This document shows, in pieces, positions 18,695 to 27,470 of a stretch of DNA of 64,000 bases. How positions within the stretch are numbered: the first letter of the stretch is position 1; every line of letters begins with the position of its first letter. Origin of the DNA: Fidelibacterota bacterium (GTDB lineage: Bacteria; Fidelibacterota; UBA8477; JABMPR01); assembly GCA_021734325.1 (NCBI GenBank), contig JAIPJF010000004.1, positions 104,052-168,051 on the forward strand. The letters run 5' to 3'. The notes under the pieces are model-generated. The model saw only the letters and a program-made list of their open reading frames with translations, had not been told where the DNA came from and ran no database searches. Both the position numbers and the translations under genes were made by a program.

Positions 18695-18721
18695 AAACCC
18701 CTCACCGTAGGCAAGGGGTTT
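18695..18721 (-). terminator. Rho-independent terminator after the SDR gene
   Basis: AAACCCCT (18695-18702) pairs with AGGGGTTT (18714-18721). On the minus strand the stem is followed by TTATTTG, giving a U-rich tail. It lies about 60 bases after the SDR stop and before the kinase-like gene. Confidence 0.75.
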
Positions 18722-18779
18722 CTTTATTATAAATCCTTGTGAAGGCTCAAGACCTTTTCAAGGCGGTAGACGAATAAAT

Positions 18780-19496
18780 TTACCAGTCTATGGGTTTTCC
18801 GTCCCTGAAAAAACCTCCCGTTGGACCATCTGGGGGGAGTTTGGCTGCCCACAGAATACCTTCAATACCTTCTTCGATGGAGCGCGTGGCATTTGGACCA
18901 CCCATGTCAGTCTTGACCCATCCAGGACATACAGAATTAACCTTGATCCGGGTGCCTTCCAGCTCAACCGCCAAAATGCCTGTGAGGGCGTTCATGGCTG
19001 CTTTGGACATCCTGTAGGCAGGCCAACCGCCTTCCATTTTTGTCAAGGTAGCCATACCGGTGGAGACATTTACAATTCGTGGTTGTCTGGCCTTCTTCAT
19101 CAAATCATAAAATGCCTGGACCATACGTAAAGCCCCAACCGCATTGATGGAGTAGGCTTCCTCAACAATCTCGGGGTTGATAGTGAAACAGGTCACCTGA
19201 CTATCCAAACCGCCTGGCTCAATGATTACACCTGCATTATTTATTAAAATATCCAGATGATCAAACTGGGATTGAACATAGGATGCAAGGGCGGTGATAT
19301 GCCTGGCCTTGCTGACATCCGCTTCGAAACCCTCGACATTCAAGCCCGCTTCCTGCAATTTTGCTGAAGCGTTATCAATCTCGATTTTGTTTCGGCCAAC
19401 CATGAATACCTTGTATCCATCTTCAGCCAATGCGATGGTCAGCGCATGACCCAATCCCCTGTTTGCCCCTGTAACAACTGCTACTTTGCTATACAT
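18780..19496 (-). CDS. Short-chain dehydrogenase/reductase
   Basis: This 238-residue classical SDR has the NADP-binding TGANRGLGHAL at the start, LINNAGV, a serine in IVNVSTGMA and the catalytic YRMSK. VCPGWVKTDMGG is typical of the carbonyl-reductase-like group. The substrate is unknown. It is a single gene with its own terminator downstream and a 100-base gap to the SnoaL-like gene upstream. Confidence 0.87.
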   Translation of the reverse strand: MYSKVAVVTGANRGLGHALTIALAEDGYKVFMVGRNKIEIDNASAKLQEAGLNVEGFEADVSKARHITALASYVQSQFDHLDILINNAGVIIEPGGLDSQVTCFTINPEIVEEAYSINAVGALRMVQAFYDLMKKARQPRIVNVSTGMATLTKMEGGWPAYRMSKAAMNALTGILAVELEGTRIKVNSVCPGWVKTDMGGPNATRSIEEGIEGILWAAKLPPDGPTGGFFRDGKPIDW

Positions 19497-19600
19497 TGTT
19501 CGAGATTTCTCCTCGCTTATTCTTCAATGATCGGATCGAGCCGCTTGCTCGTTCCCATTTTGGCTTTCTATAACAGATAGCATGGACTTTCGCAAGTGTT

Positions 19601-20077
19601 TTACACCTGTTTTATCTCGGAAGTGAATTTTTTTAGATTTTTAAATGCTTGCTCTTGAATTTTTTTCTGAACGCCCTTTTGCCACCCCAACAGCAGACCA
19701 AGAGGTCCAAGGGCCATCCGGCTCCATTTCCAGAAACTGAACTGGTCTTCATGGCTCAAAATCTTACCCTCGGAAAACAGAAACCTGGCCTGAATGATAT
19801 TGTGTACCTGCCGAGGGGGCTTGCCAAATTCATATCTGGCTTCCCATTTAGCGGTCCCCACATCCCCGTCAATCTTAATATCGTGGACATCAATTTCCAG
19901 GGTCTTGGCCTGTAGACATAACATCGTCCACATAGCTCCGATCTGCTCTCCTTTCAGTTCAGGGAAAACAGGATCAGAAAAAACCGCCTCTTTGTGATAA
20001 CAGGCAGCCATTGTTTTCCCGTCTCTCCTGGAGAACGCAAGGTAGAACTCGCGGATATGATCCTCGTGTATATGCAT
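19601..20077 (-). CDS. NTF2/SnoaL-like protein
   Basis: This 158-residue protein has the cone-shaped NTF2-like pattern at the start: IREFYLAFSRRDGKTMAACY, then FSDPVFPELKG, a central strand set (GTAKWEARYEF) and the final DQFSFWKW. Stand-alone members are small isomerases, dehydratases or binding proteins, so no substrate is claimed. The C-terminal 45 residues are an extra helical, basic extension (MALGPLGLLLGWQKGVQKKI) beyond the usual fold, possibly membrane-associating. Confidence 0.65.
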   Translation of the reverse strand: MHIHEDHIREFYLAFSRRDGKTMAACYHKEAVFSDPVFPELKGEQIGAMWTMLCLQAKTLEIDVHDIKIDGDVGTAKWEARYEFGKPPRQVHNIIQARFLFSEGKILSHEDQFSFWKWSRMALGPLGLLLGWQKGVQKKIQEQAFKNLKKFTSEIKQV

Positions 20078-20117
20078 AGCAATGATTTCTAATTAATCTT
20101 GTCTATATCATATAGAG

Positions 20118-20152
20118 ATAAGCGTCGGTCTCAGAATGAAACCGACGCTTAT
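20118..20152. terminator. Strong hairpin downstream of the cold-shock gene
   Basis: ATAAGCGTCGGT (20118-20129) and ACCGACGCTTAT (20141-20152) form a perfect 12-base stem with an 11-base loop, 20 bases after the cold-shock stop at 20172. On the plus strand TTTTT follows; on the minus strand the tail is only moderately U-rich (CTCTAT). It most likely ends the cold-shock transcript. Confidence 0.7.
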
Positions 20153-20171
20153 TTTTAATTCTTAGAAAGAA

Positions 20172-20384
20172 TTATACAGCAGTAACGTTCTCGGCCTGAG
20201 GGCCCTTTTCGCCTTGTGTGACGTTGAAAGTAACGTTTTGCCCTTCTGTCAGAGTGCGACGTCCCTCACCGTTGATCGCGCGAAAATGAACAAAAACGTC
20301 TGGTCCATCTTCCTGTTGAATAAATCCGTAGCCCTTTGAATCATTGAACCACTTGACCACGCCTTTGACTAGTTGATCAGCCAT
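20172..20384 (-). CDS. Cold-shock protein
   Basis: From ATG 20384 the product is 70 residues, the normal CspA-family length. [18 protein letters not shown] holds RNP1 and DVFVHFRAI holds RNP2, the nucleic-acid-binding aromatic patches of this OB-fold RNA chaperone. The upstream in-frame ATG 20405 would add seven unlikely residues. The leader carries two hairpins (20408-20460), which fits regulation at the RNA level, and a 12-base terminator hairpin follows. Confidence 0.95.
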   Translation of the reverse strand: MADQLVKGVVKWFNDSKGYGFIQQEDGPDVFVHFRAINGEGRRTLTEGQNVTFNVTQGEKGPQAENVTAV

Positions 20385-20407
20385 TTGTACCTCATTCTTA
20401 AACAATA

Positions 20408-20460
20408 CCGCCTAAGGCGGCTTTCTACTTATCAGGATCATTCAGCAAACTCTGCTGAAT
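20408..20460 (-). promoter_or_regulatory. Two hairpins in the leader of the cold-shock gene
   Basis: CCGCC/GGCGG (20408-20420, 3-base loop) and ATTCAGCA/TGCTGAAT (20440-20460, 5-base loop) lie 24-76 bases upstream of the ATG at 20384. Further upstream on the minus strand is a TTGACG box near 20471. Structured leaders that rearrange with temperature are known for cspA in E. coli; whether these do so is inference. The remaining bases to 20645 hold no gene and separate this gene from the divergent peptidase gene. Confidence 0.45.
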
Positions 20461-20645
20461 ATATTTTACGTCAAATGTAGACTTTCCTGACTATAGCATT
20501 GAATATTATGCTCCAAAACTTAAAAGCAAACAATCATTTATCATCAAAGAAGCTTTCCTTTTCCCGTGATTCAAATCTCAGAAAGACCTTGTGGTGCCTA
20601 TTTAGATGTATTGTGGGGTTACATTTTCACTTAGCTTAAAAGCTG

Positions 20646-21827
20646 ATGAAAAAAACATTTTCCATATGGATTTTAGCCCTTGCACTTCCCTGGGCTGTGT
20701 TATGTCAGACAGAAGACCTGGATCGTCAGATCGATGCTCAATCAAAAAAGTTGAAGGAGATTCGCAAAGAGATCGATGTGCTTAACTCAAAGATCAGCAA
20801 ATCTCAAAAGGATGAAAGAGTAACCCGGAAACAGATAGAACAACTGGACAAGCAAATCGCAATGATCACCGATCTCAAACGCGGTCTCCAAAAAGAACGC
20901 GAATTGAAGGAACGGGAAATCGATCTGTTAAAGGAGACCATTCAGGTAACTGACCAAAAGATATCAGTCATGAAAGAGCGGGCCGCCAGGCGGGCTGTCC
21001 AGGCCTATAAGCTGGGTCAAAACCGGGATATTGATCTGCTGCTTACATCTGGCGATATCAATCAGGCCCTTCGGCGCACCATGTACCTTTCTGCCGTTAA
21101 TAAAGCTGAACGACAGACACTGGAAGAATTACAATCGCTCATTCTCAACAACCGCAGCAGCCAAAACAATCTGGCTCGCAGATTAGGCGAGGTAAAGCGC
21201 AACATTGCAGAAGAAGATCGCGCGGCCAGAGATAAGGCTATCAGGAAAAAGCAAAAAGAATCCCTGGCCAGAGACATAAAGCAGGATCGCAGCAGCATGG
21301 AACAGGAGAAGAGAACCAAGCTTGCCGCGGCAAAAGAAATGCAGGGCAAGATCGAAGATCTTGAAAAAGAGGTGGAAGCCCGTAAAGAATGGGCTCGCTC
21401 GCAGGGACTTGTTGGATATGGAGAGTTCTCAAAATACAAGGGCAAGTTAAACTGGCCCGTTCAGGGAACGCTGGTGAATCTATTTGGACCGCACAAACAT
21501 GAAAAACTGGGAACCGTAACCAACAACCCCGGAATTGATATAGCAGCTCCAGAAGGCCGCAATGTAAAGGCTGTCATGAATGGTATTGTCGTGGCCATAA
21601 CCTGGATACCAGGGTATGGAAACACCATTATCGTGGATCACGGTGAAAGTTATTATACCGTCTATGCGCATGTGGATAATATCCAGGTGAATATAGACAA
21701 GTCGGTCCTAGGGGGTGATGTCGTAGCCCAGGTGAGTGATACGGGTAGCCTGGATGGTCCCCGGCTTCATTTTGAAGTCTGGCAAGGAAAAGACAAAGTG
21801 GATCCATTGACATGGCTGAAGCGTTAA
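20646..21827 (+). CDS. EnvC-like M23 (LytM) protein with coiled coil
   Basis: The 393-residue protein has a signal peptide (ILALALPWAVLCQ), a long coiled coil at residues about 22-245, and a C-terminal LytM domain (about 265-393). In the LytM domain NNPGIDIAAPEG has asparagine where the first zinc-ligand histidine of active LytM enzymes stands, while YTVYAHVDN and LHFEVWQG keep histidines. This pattern resembles EnvC/NlpD activators that have lost zinc and switch on amidases, so a role in septal peptidoglycan splitting is likely. The gene overlaps holB by 16 bases. Confidence 0.87.
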   Translation: MKKTFSIWILALALPWAVLCQTEDLDRQIDAQSKKLKEIRKEIDVLNSKISKSQKDERVTRKQIEQLDKQIAMITDLKRGLQKERELKEREIDLLKETIQVTDQKISVMKERAARRAVQAYKLGQNRDIDLLLTSGDINQALRRTMYLSAVNKAERQTLEELQSLILNNRSSQNNLARRLGEVKRNIAEEDRAARDKAIRKKQKESLARDIKQDRSSMEQEKRTKLAAAKEMQGKIEDLEKEVEARKEWARSQGLVGYGEFSKYKGKLNWPVQGTLVNLFGPHKHEKLGTVTNNPGIDIAAPEGRNVKAVMNGIVVAITWIPGYGNTIIVDHGESYYTVYAHVDNIQVNIDKSVLGGDVVAQVSDTGSLDGPRLHFEVWQGKDKVDPLTWLKR

Positions 21828-22951
21828 GATCTTTTCAGATTATTGGCCAGGAGGCGACTCTGGACGGCTGGAAGACCCTGCTGAAATCAGGTCGTTTTGG
21901 TCATGCTCATATCCTCAGCGGCCATGCAGGTGTTGGTAAAGACGCCCTTGCCTTATATATCGCCGCCAGCCTGAATTGCAAATCGGAGAAAGGTCAAGCC
22001 TGCGGTGAGTGCAGCAGTTGTCGACAATTTCTCAATCTTGAACATCCCGCCCTCTCTCTCATCTTTGCCCTTCCACGCCGGTCTGCCAGCCAGACAGACC
22101 CCTTTGCCGGAATAAAAGACACTGAAATATTGGAGATCAACAAGCAATTGGCCAAAAAGGTTACCTGGCCATATTATCATCTGCAAATCGAAGGCGCCAA
22201 TGACATTCGCATTTCCGCGATACGCCAGCTCCGAAAGAATATTTATCTCGCCAATGATCCAGGTTCAACACGCGTGGTCATTATCCTTCGTGCCCACATG
22301 ATGAACGTTGAAGCCGCCAATGCACTGCTAAAAATTCTGGAGGAGCCCCCGTCTCACACAGTATTCCTGTTGACCACTGAATATCCTGACAGACTGCCCG
22401 ACACCATACGCTCTCGCTGTTCACAACACCATATACCAGATTTAAGCTGGCAGGTGATTCGTGATGATCTCATTGAAAAGCGCGGCTGTGATCAAGTACA
22501 GGCCGAAATTTGTGCCCGCATGTCCATGGGCGATCTGGCAGTCGCCCACAGGTACGCTGATCAGGATAATACATTTTGGCTGGATCAAATCAGGGCAACC
22601 TTGAACAGCCTGGCGACCAAAGATTATGCCTCCGTACACAACCAGGTGCTCTTTTTAAGCGACAAAGAACTCCAGAATGATGAATCACGTCAACAGTTCT
22701 TGTCGCTTCTGATATTGCTTTTTAGAGACGTCGCCCTGAGGATACCCGAGGGTGAGACGGCCTTGTGGGCAAAGCAAGTGAAGCAAATCGGCAAACTTTT
22801 TCCTGATTGTGACAGCGGACTTGCCATTCAGGCGATTGAGAAAACAAAGGACGCCTTAGAGCGTAAAGTTCATTTGCAGCTCGCGCTTACTGCCTTATTT
22901 TTTGAATTACGAAAACACCTGCGTGGAAAAACACCAGGGAAGCTTACTTAA
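21812..22951 (+). CDS. holB: DNA polymerase III delta' subunit
   Basis: This 379-residue clamp-loader subunit has a complete Walker A (GHAGVGKDALAL), four zinc-module cysteines spaced as C-x7-C-x2-C-x2-C beginning at NCKSEKGQAC, NALLKILEEPP and the IRSRCSQH arginine segment. The delta' subunit forms the clamp loader with delta and tau/gamma and loads the beta clamp (dnaN at 34069). It overlaps the EnvC-like gene by 16 bases and is followed by the PSP1 gene, the same neighbour it has in Bacillus (holB-yaaT). Confidence 0.88.
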   Translation: MAEALRSFQIIGQEATLDGWKTLLKSGRFGHAHILSGHAGVGKDALALYIAASLNCKSEKGQACGECSSCRQFLNLEHPALSLIFALPRRSASQTDPFAGIKDTEILEINKQLAKKVTWPYYHLQIEGANDIRISAIRQLRKNIYLANDPGSTRVVIILRAHMMNVEAANALLKILEEPPSHTVFLLTTEYPDRLPDTIRSRCSQHHIPDLSWQVIRDDLIEKRGCDQVQAEICARMSMGDLAVAHRYADQDNTFWLDQIRATLNSLATKDYASVHNQVLFLSDKELQNDESRQQFLSLLILLFRDVALRIPEGETALWAKQVKQIGKLFPDCDSGLAIQAIEKTKDALERKVHLQLALTALFFELRKHLRGKTPGKLT

Positions 22952-22997
22952 AAAAGAACTGAAGGCCCTCCAGGCTGAAGGTCAGGATATAAATGAT

Positions 22998-23927
22998 ATG
23001 ACTCACTATATGCAACACACCATGGATCAGTCCGAAGAGTCGGCTACTGATCTCCCCAAATACTTTAAGGTCAGTTTCAAAGGCAATCGCCGTGAAACTT
23101 ATTTAAACACAGACGATCTAAATCTTCACTCTGGAGATTATGTCATTGTGGAGGCTGAACTTGGTGAGGATATCGGTCTGATAGCACCCGTATGCAACAA
23201 AACATCTGGATGTAATCGGTGTCCAAGCACTGAGCCTGAATTCAATAACCGCAAAAACGGTGAGACCATTCACAAGCTCTTAAGAAAGGCTAGTGAGAAG
23301 GATGTGGGTATCTTTCACGGTAATCGCCGTGAGGAGCCTGAAGCTTTTGAAAAGGCCCTTGAGCTGATTACCAAGAACAAGCTCAATATGAAACTGGTGG
23401 ATGTTGAGTTTCAGTTTGATCGCCGCAAAATTACCTTCTTTTATACTGCAGAAGAGCGGATTGATTTCCGGCAGCTGGTAAAAGATCTGGCCTATGTGTT
23501 CAGAACACGTATTGAAATGCGCCAGATCGGAGTTCGTGATTATGCTCGTCGGCTTGATGGTCAGGGACCCTGCGGCCAGCAACTGTGCTGTTCTCGATTT
23601 ATGGATGGCTTCGAACCGGTAACCACTCAGTATGCCAAGGATCAAAATCTACCGATTAATCCAAGCAAGCTTAGCGGAGCCTGTGGAAAGCTGAAGTGCT
23701 GTCTTTGTTTTGAGTGGAACTTTTATAGTGAATCCCTCAAGGATTATCCTTCTGTAGGCATTCCCATCGTAATTGCCGACGCAGTAGGTACCCTGGTCTC
23801 CAATGATGTCCTAAATGGTCGATGTGCAGTATCTTTCGAACAGGGCGGAACAGAGATCTACGATATCCAAACAATTAAAAAAGCGCTGAAAAAGATGGAC
23901 TCAGATCACAAAGAGAGAAAGAATTAA
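22998..23927 (+). CDS. PSP1 domain protein (YaaT/RicT-like)
   Basis: The product is about 309 residues from ATG 22998; an earlier ATG (22902) would overlap holB and is less likely. FKVSFKGNRRETYLNTDDL and DYVIVEAELGEDIGLI begin the PSP1 fold; the C-terminal half carries GPCGQQLCCSRF and GACGKLKCCLCFEW, cysteine pairs typical of RicT. A further cysteine set (CNKTSGCNRC) lies near residue 80. In Bacillus RicT works with RicA and RicF, a complex with iron-sulfur clusters that affects RNase Y and phosphorelay. Neither partner is in the window. Confidence 0.85.
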   Translation: MTHYMQHTMDQSEESATDLPKYFKVSFKGNRRETYLNTDDLNLHSGDYVIVEAELGEDIGLIAPVCNKTSGCNRCPSTEPEFNNRKNGETIHKLLRKASEKDVGIFHGNRREEPEAFEKALELITKNKLNMKLVDVEFQFDRRKITFFYTAEERIDFRQLVKDLAYVFRTRIEMRQIGVRDYARRLDGQGPCGQQLCCSRFMDGFEPVTTQYAKDQNLPINPSKLSGACGKLKCCLCFEWNFYSESLKDYPSVGIPIVIADAVGTLVSNDVLNGRCAVSFEQGGTEIYDIQTIKKALKKMDSDHKERKN

Positions 23928-23933
23928 TCCTTC

Positions 23934-25811
23934 ATGTCCCGATTTTATGTTACTACTCCGATCTATTATGTGAATGATGAACCCCATATTGGCCACGCCT
24001 ATACAACTGTTTTAGCAGATGTTCTTGCCCGGTTTCACAGGGCACTTGGCGATAAGACCTATTTCCTCACAGGAACAGATGAACACGGCCAGAAGGTGCA
24101 ACAGGCGGCAGAAAAAAGAGGCGTGGATCCACAGCAGCATGTTGATGAGTACGTGCTTCGTTTTCAGGAGAAGTGGGATGCCTTGGACATTCGTTATGAT
24201 CAATTTATCCGTACAACCCAAGCAAATCATAAAGCTGTTGTCAGGCACCTGCTCCAACTGCTCTGGGACAAGGGCCTTATCTACAAGGATACCTATGAAG
24301 GCTGGTATTCAGTTGCTGAAGAACGTTTTTTAACAGACAAAGAATATGAAGAGGGTGATTGGCGGGATGTAAAACAGCTCTCTGAAACCAATTACTGGTT
24401 CAAGATGTCAGCTTATCAGGAAAAGTTGATCAACTACATTCATGATAATCCTGATTTTATCCAGCCTGAATTTCGTAAAAATGAGGTGCTGGGTTTTCTC
24501 CGGCAGGAATTGGGTGATCTGTGTATCTCAAGACCCAAATCTCGTCTGAGCTGGGGCATTGAATTACCTTTTGATTCAGAATATGTGACCTATGTCTGGT
24601 TTGATGCGCTTACCAACTACATCTCCGCTATTGGCTATCCAGACCGGGATGAGGAGTTCAAGACGTGGTGGCCGGCAGACGTTCATCTCATCGGGAAAGA
24701 TATCCTCACCACCCATGCCGTGTATTGGCCAACCATGTTGATGGCGGCCGATCTTCCCCTACCCAAAACTATTTTTGCCCACGGCTGGTGGTTGATGGGT
24801 GATACAAAAATGTCCAAATCCCTTGGAAATGTGATTCGTCCACTGGATCTGGCCAATGAATATGGCGTGGATGCCTTAAGATATTTTCTGATGCGTGAGA
24901 TGACACCGGGACAGGATGCCAGCTTTTCGATCGAGGCCTTTATCGGCAGATACAATTCGGATCTGGCAAATGATCTTGGGAATCTGGTTAATCGGATCAC
25001 AAAACTGCTTGGTCGAAATTTTGACTCTATCCTCCCTGATCCTGGAGAAACATCACCGGAAGATGCAGACTTGATCCAACATGTAAACGGACTCCAGGAA
25101 AGGGTTCGCGATGAGCTGGACCAATTGAAGGTAAATTATGCCATTACCCATGTCTTTGATGTTTTGCGCGAGATCAATCGCTATCTGGAAGAAACTGCAC
25201 CCTGGAAGCTCCTGAAAACGGATAAGGACCGGGCTGGAGCCGTTCTCTATAATGCCGCTGAAGCCTTGCGCCTGAGCGCCGTACATCTTTATCCTGTTAT
25301 GCCTGATAAAATTGCTCGCTTACTCGAAGTGATGGGAACATCGGCCAAGGCGCGATTCGGGGAACCCGGATGGTTCGAGTGGGGTCATGTCAAATCAGGA
25401 ACAACTCTGGGACAGATTGATGGTCTCTTCCCACGTATAGAGGTGAAAGAGGCGCCTGAAGAAACATCTGTAAAACTCGATCTAAAACCTGAGATCAGCT
25501 TTGATGACTTCACAAAACTGGATATTCGTATCGTTAAGATCATCAAAGCTGAAAAACACCCCAATGCAGACAAACTGCTCAAACTTCAGGTCGATCTCGG
25601 TGCCGAACAACGACAGGTCATTGCAGGTATCGCTGATTTTTATGCACCTGAAGACCTTGTGGGCAAATCTGTGTCCATCATTGCTAATTTAAAACCGGCA
25701 AAAATTCGTGGTGAAATCTCACAGGGAATGATCCTGGCTGCAGAAGATGATGTTACTGTGGCACCACTGACCCCCTTGAAAGATGTAAAACCAGGGTCCA
25801 AAGTGCGTTAG
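23934..25811 (+). CDS. metG: Methionyl-tRNA synthetase with C-terminal tRNA-binding domain
   Basis: This 625-residue class I synthetase has HIGHAYTT (the HIGH site) and KMSKSLGN (the KMSKS loop), with WFDALTNYISA in the catalytic domain, an anticodon-binding helical domain, and an EMAP/Trbp111-like C-terminal domain (SFDDFTKLDIRIVKIIKAEK). There is no four-cysteine zinc knuckle between HIGH and KMSKS, matching the Bacillus MetS type. It starts six bases after the PSP1 gene. It charges tRNA-Met, including the initiator. Confidence 0.95.
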   Translation: MSRFYVTTPIYYVNDEPHIGHAYTTVLADVLARFHRALGDKTYFLTGTDEHGQKVQQAAEKRGVDPQQHVDEYVLRFQEKWDALDIRYDQFIRTTQANHKAVVRHLLQLLWDKGLIYKDTYEGWYSVAEERFLTDKEYEEGDWRDVKQLSETNYWFKMSAYQEKLINYIHDNPDFIQPEFRKNEVLGFLRQELGDLCISRPKSRLSWGIELPFDSEYVTYVWFDALTNYISAIGYPDRDEEFKTWWPADVHLIGKDILTTHAVYWPTMLMAADLPLPKTIFAHGWWLMGDTKMSKSLGNVIRPLDLANEYGVDALRYFLMREMTPGQDASFSIEAFIGRYNSDLANDLGNLVNRITKLLGRNFDSILPDPGETSPEDADLIQHVNGLQERVRDELDQLKVNYAITHVFDVLREINRYLEETAPWKLLKTDKDRAGAVLYNAAEALRLSAVHLYPVMPDKIARLLEVMGTSAKARFGEPGWFEWGHVKSGTTLGQIDGLFPRIEVKEAPEETSVKLDLKPEISFDDFTKLDIRIVKIIKAEKHPNADKLLKLQVDLGAEQRQVIAGIADFYAPEDLVGKSVSIIANLKPAKIRGEISQGMILAAEDDVTVAPLTPLKDVKPGSKVR

Positions 25812-25893
25812 AGTGCAAAGTTTTCGACACCAGCGGAGATTTGAATCACCGCCCAGAAACCTGCAAAATTTTTCTTGATCAAAAGACCTAAAT

Positions 25894-26652
25894 ATGATTG
25901 ATACACATTGTCATTTGAACATTGATCCTCTTCTCGGACGTATTGAGGAGGTTTTAGATGCTGCTGCTGAACTGGGCGTTACTCAACTGATTGTCGTGGG
26001 GATCGATCTGGCCACATCAGAGATCGCCATCAGACTGGCAGAGGATTATTCCCAGATTTATGCTGCTGTCGGGATTCACCCCAACGATTGCACCAAAGCT
26101 CCTGATAACTGGGAAAAGCATCTGCTTGACATGTTGGGCCATGCCCGGGTTGTTGCTGTTGGTGAAACCGGTTTGGACTATTACTGGGATGAAGCGCCGC
26201 CGGACCTGCAGAAGATCTTTTTCCGGGACCATCTGGACCTGGCCATGGCGACAGGCAAACCGGCAATCATTCATAACCGGGACGCCGATCAGGATATTGT
26301 TCAACAGGTGCTGGAGCACGGGAATACCCGCGGTGTTTTTCATTGCTGGCCGGCAGGGTGGGATATCGCAAAACCCCTTCTTGAGAAGGGGTATCATATC
26401 TCATTTACGGGAACGGTCACCTTTAAAAGCAACCTGCCGGTCCAGGATGTTGCCAGCCGAATGCCCCTGGAAAGACTCATGCTTGAAACAGACAGCCCTT
26501 TTTTAACACCGGTACCCCACCGCGGGAAAAAGCCAAATGAGCCTAAATATATTCTCCATATTGCTGATAAAATTGCTGCCCTAAGAGATACATCTGTTAA
26601 GATCATTGACGAAACCACCAGCCAAACTGCCCGGCAGTTTTTTGGTATCTGA
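25894..26652 (+). CDS. TatD family metal-dependent DNase
   Basis: This 252-residue TIM-barrel hydrolase has MIDTHCHLN (two metal histidines), VGETGLDYYW (metal glutamate), IIHNRDAD, VFHCWPAG and LETDSPFLTP (final aspartate). TatD proteins are 3'-5' exonucleases in DNA repair; some act on D-aminoacyl-tRNA. In several genomes tatD lies between metG and ksgA, as here: 82 bases after metG and 11 bases before ksgA. Confidence 0.9.
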   Translation: MIDTHCHLNIDPLLGRIEEVLDAAAELGVTQLIVVGIDLATSEIAIRLAEDYSQIYAAVGIHPNDCTKAPDNWEKHLLDMLGHARVVAVGETGLDYYWDEAPPDLQKIFFRDHLDLAMATGKPAIIHNRDADQDIVQQVLEHGNTRGVFHCWPAGWDIAKPLLEKGYHISFTGTVTFKSNLPVQDVASRMPLERLMLETDSPFLTPVPHRGKKPNEPKYILHIADKIAALRDTSVKIIDETTSQTARQFFGI

Positions 26653-26663
26653 TTGACTACGCG

Positions 26664-27449
26664 ATGGGTTTGAGACCCGATATTCGTGCCTTCAAGAAGT
26701 GGGGGCAAAACTTCATCATCGAACCCGCCCTGCTGGATAAGCTGGTGCGCTTTGTTGAGCCAACTCCTGAAGATGTGATGATAGAAATTGGACCTGGCTC
26801 CGGTGCACTGACCCGCTTGTTCGCACCACGCGTAAAATCTCTTCTCGCCATTGAAATTGACCCGCGCATGGAAGAATTTCTAGCACCCATTCAATCTGAA
26901 ACTGGCTCATTTTCCTATGAATTCAGCGACTTCCTGAAATGGGAGCCACCTGAGGACCTGACATCCTTTCGACTTTTTGGAAATATTCCTTACTATATTA
27001 CTTCTCCCCTTATCCTGCAGGCTTTTGAGCATCACGAGCTGATTCAGGATGTGCATTTTCTAATGCAAAAGGAAGTGGGTAAACGCCTTGTTGCCCCCCA
27101 TGGATCAAAACAATATGGAATATTGTCTGTGTATGCTGCCCTTTTTGCGAAAACCGAATATCTGTTTGACATCAGTCGAAATGTATTTTTTCCAATCCCT
27201 GATGTCGATTCCTGTTTTGTACGCTTTTCCTTCGATTTGGAAGATCCAATCTCCCCTGACATTGATCCTCATCTCAGGCTTGTCATCCGAGCCGCCTTTA
27301 ATCAAAGGCGGAAAACCCTGAGAAACAGTCTGAAGTCAGTTTTAAAGGATAAGCGAAGTATAGAATCTGATTTTGATTTAAATTTACGACCAGAGCAACT
27401 CAGCCCGCGAGAGTTTTTAAAATTGACGAAACTTATATTTAGACCGTAG
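26664..27449 (+). CDS. ksgA: 16S rRNA adenine dimethyltransferase
   Basis: This 261-residue protein has KKWGQNFIIEPALLDKLV, the AdoMet-binding IEIGPGSGALTRLF, and LFGNIPYYITSPL, the NIPY catalytic loop that receives the adenine. KsgA/RsmA dimethylates the two adjacent adenines in helix 45 of 16S rRNA. The C-terminal domain FNQRRKTLRNSLKS is typical. It lies 11 bases after tatD. Confidence 0.94.
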   Translation: MGLRPDIRAFKKWGQNFIIEPALLDKLVRFVEPTPEDVMIEIGPGSGALTRLFAPRVKSLLAIEIDPRMEEFLAPIQSETGSFSYEFSDFLKWEPPEDLTSFRLFGNIPYYITSPLILQAFEHHELIQDVHFLMQKEVGKRLVAPHGSKQYGILSVYAALFAKTEYLFDISRNVFFPIPDVDSCFVRFSFDLEDPISPDIDPHLRLVIRAAFNQRRKTLRNSLKSVLKDKRSIESDFDLNLRPEQLSPREFLKLTKLIFRP

Positions 27450-27470
27450 CACGCATAAGGGGAAATTATT

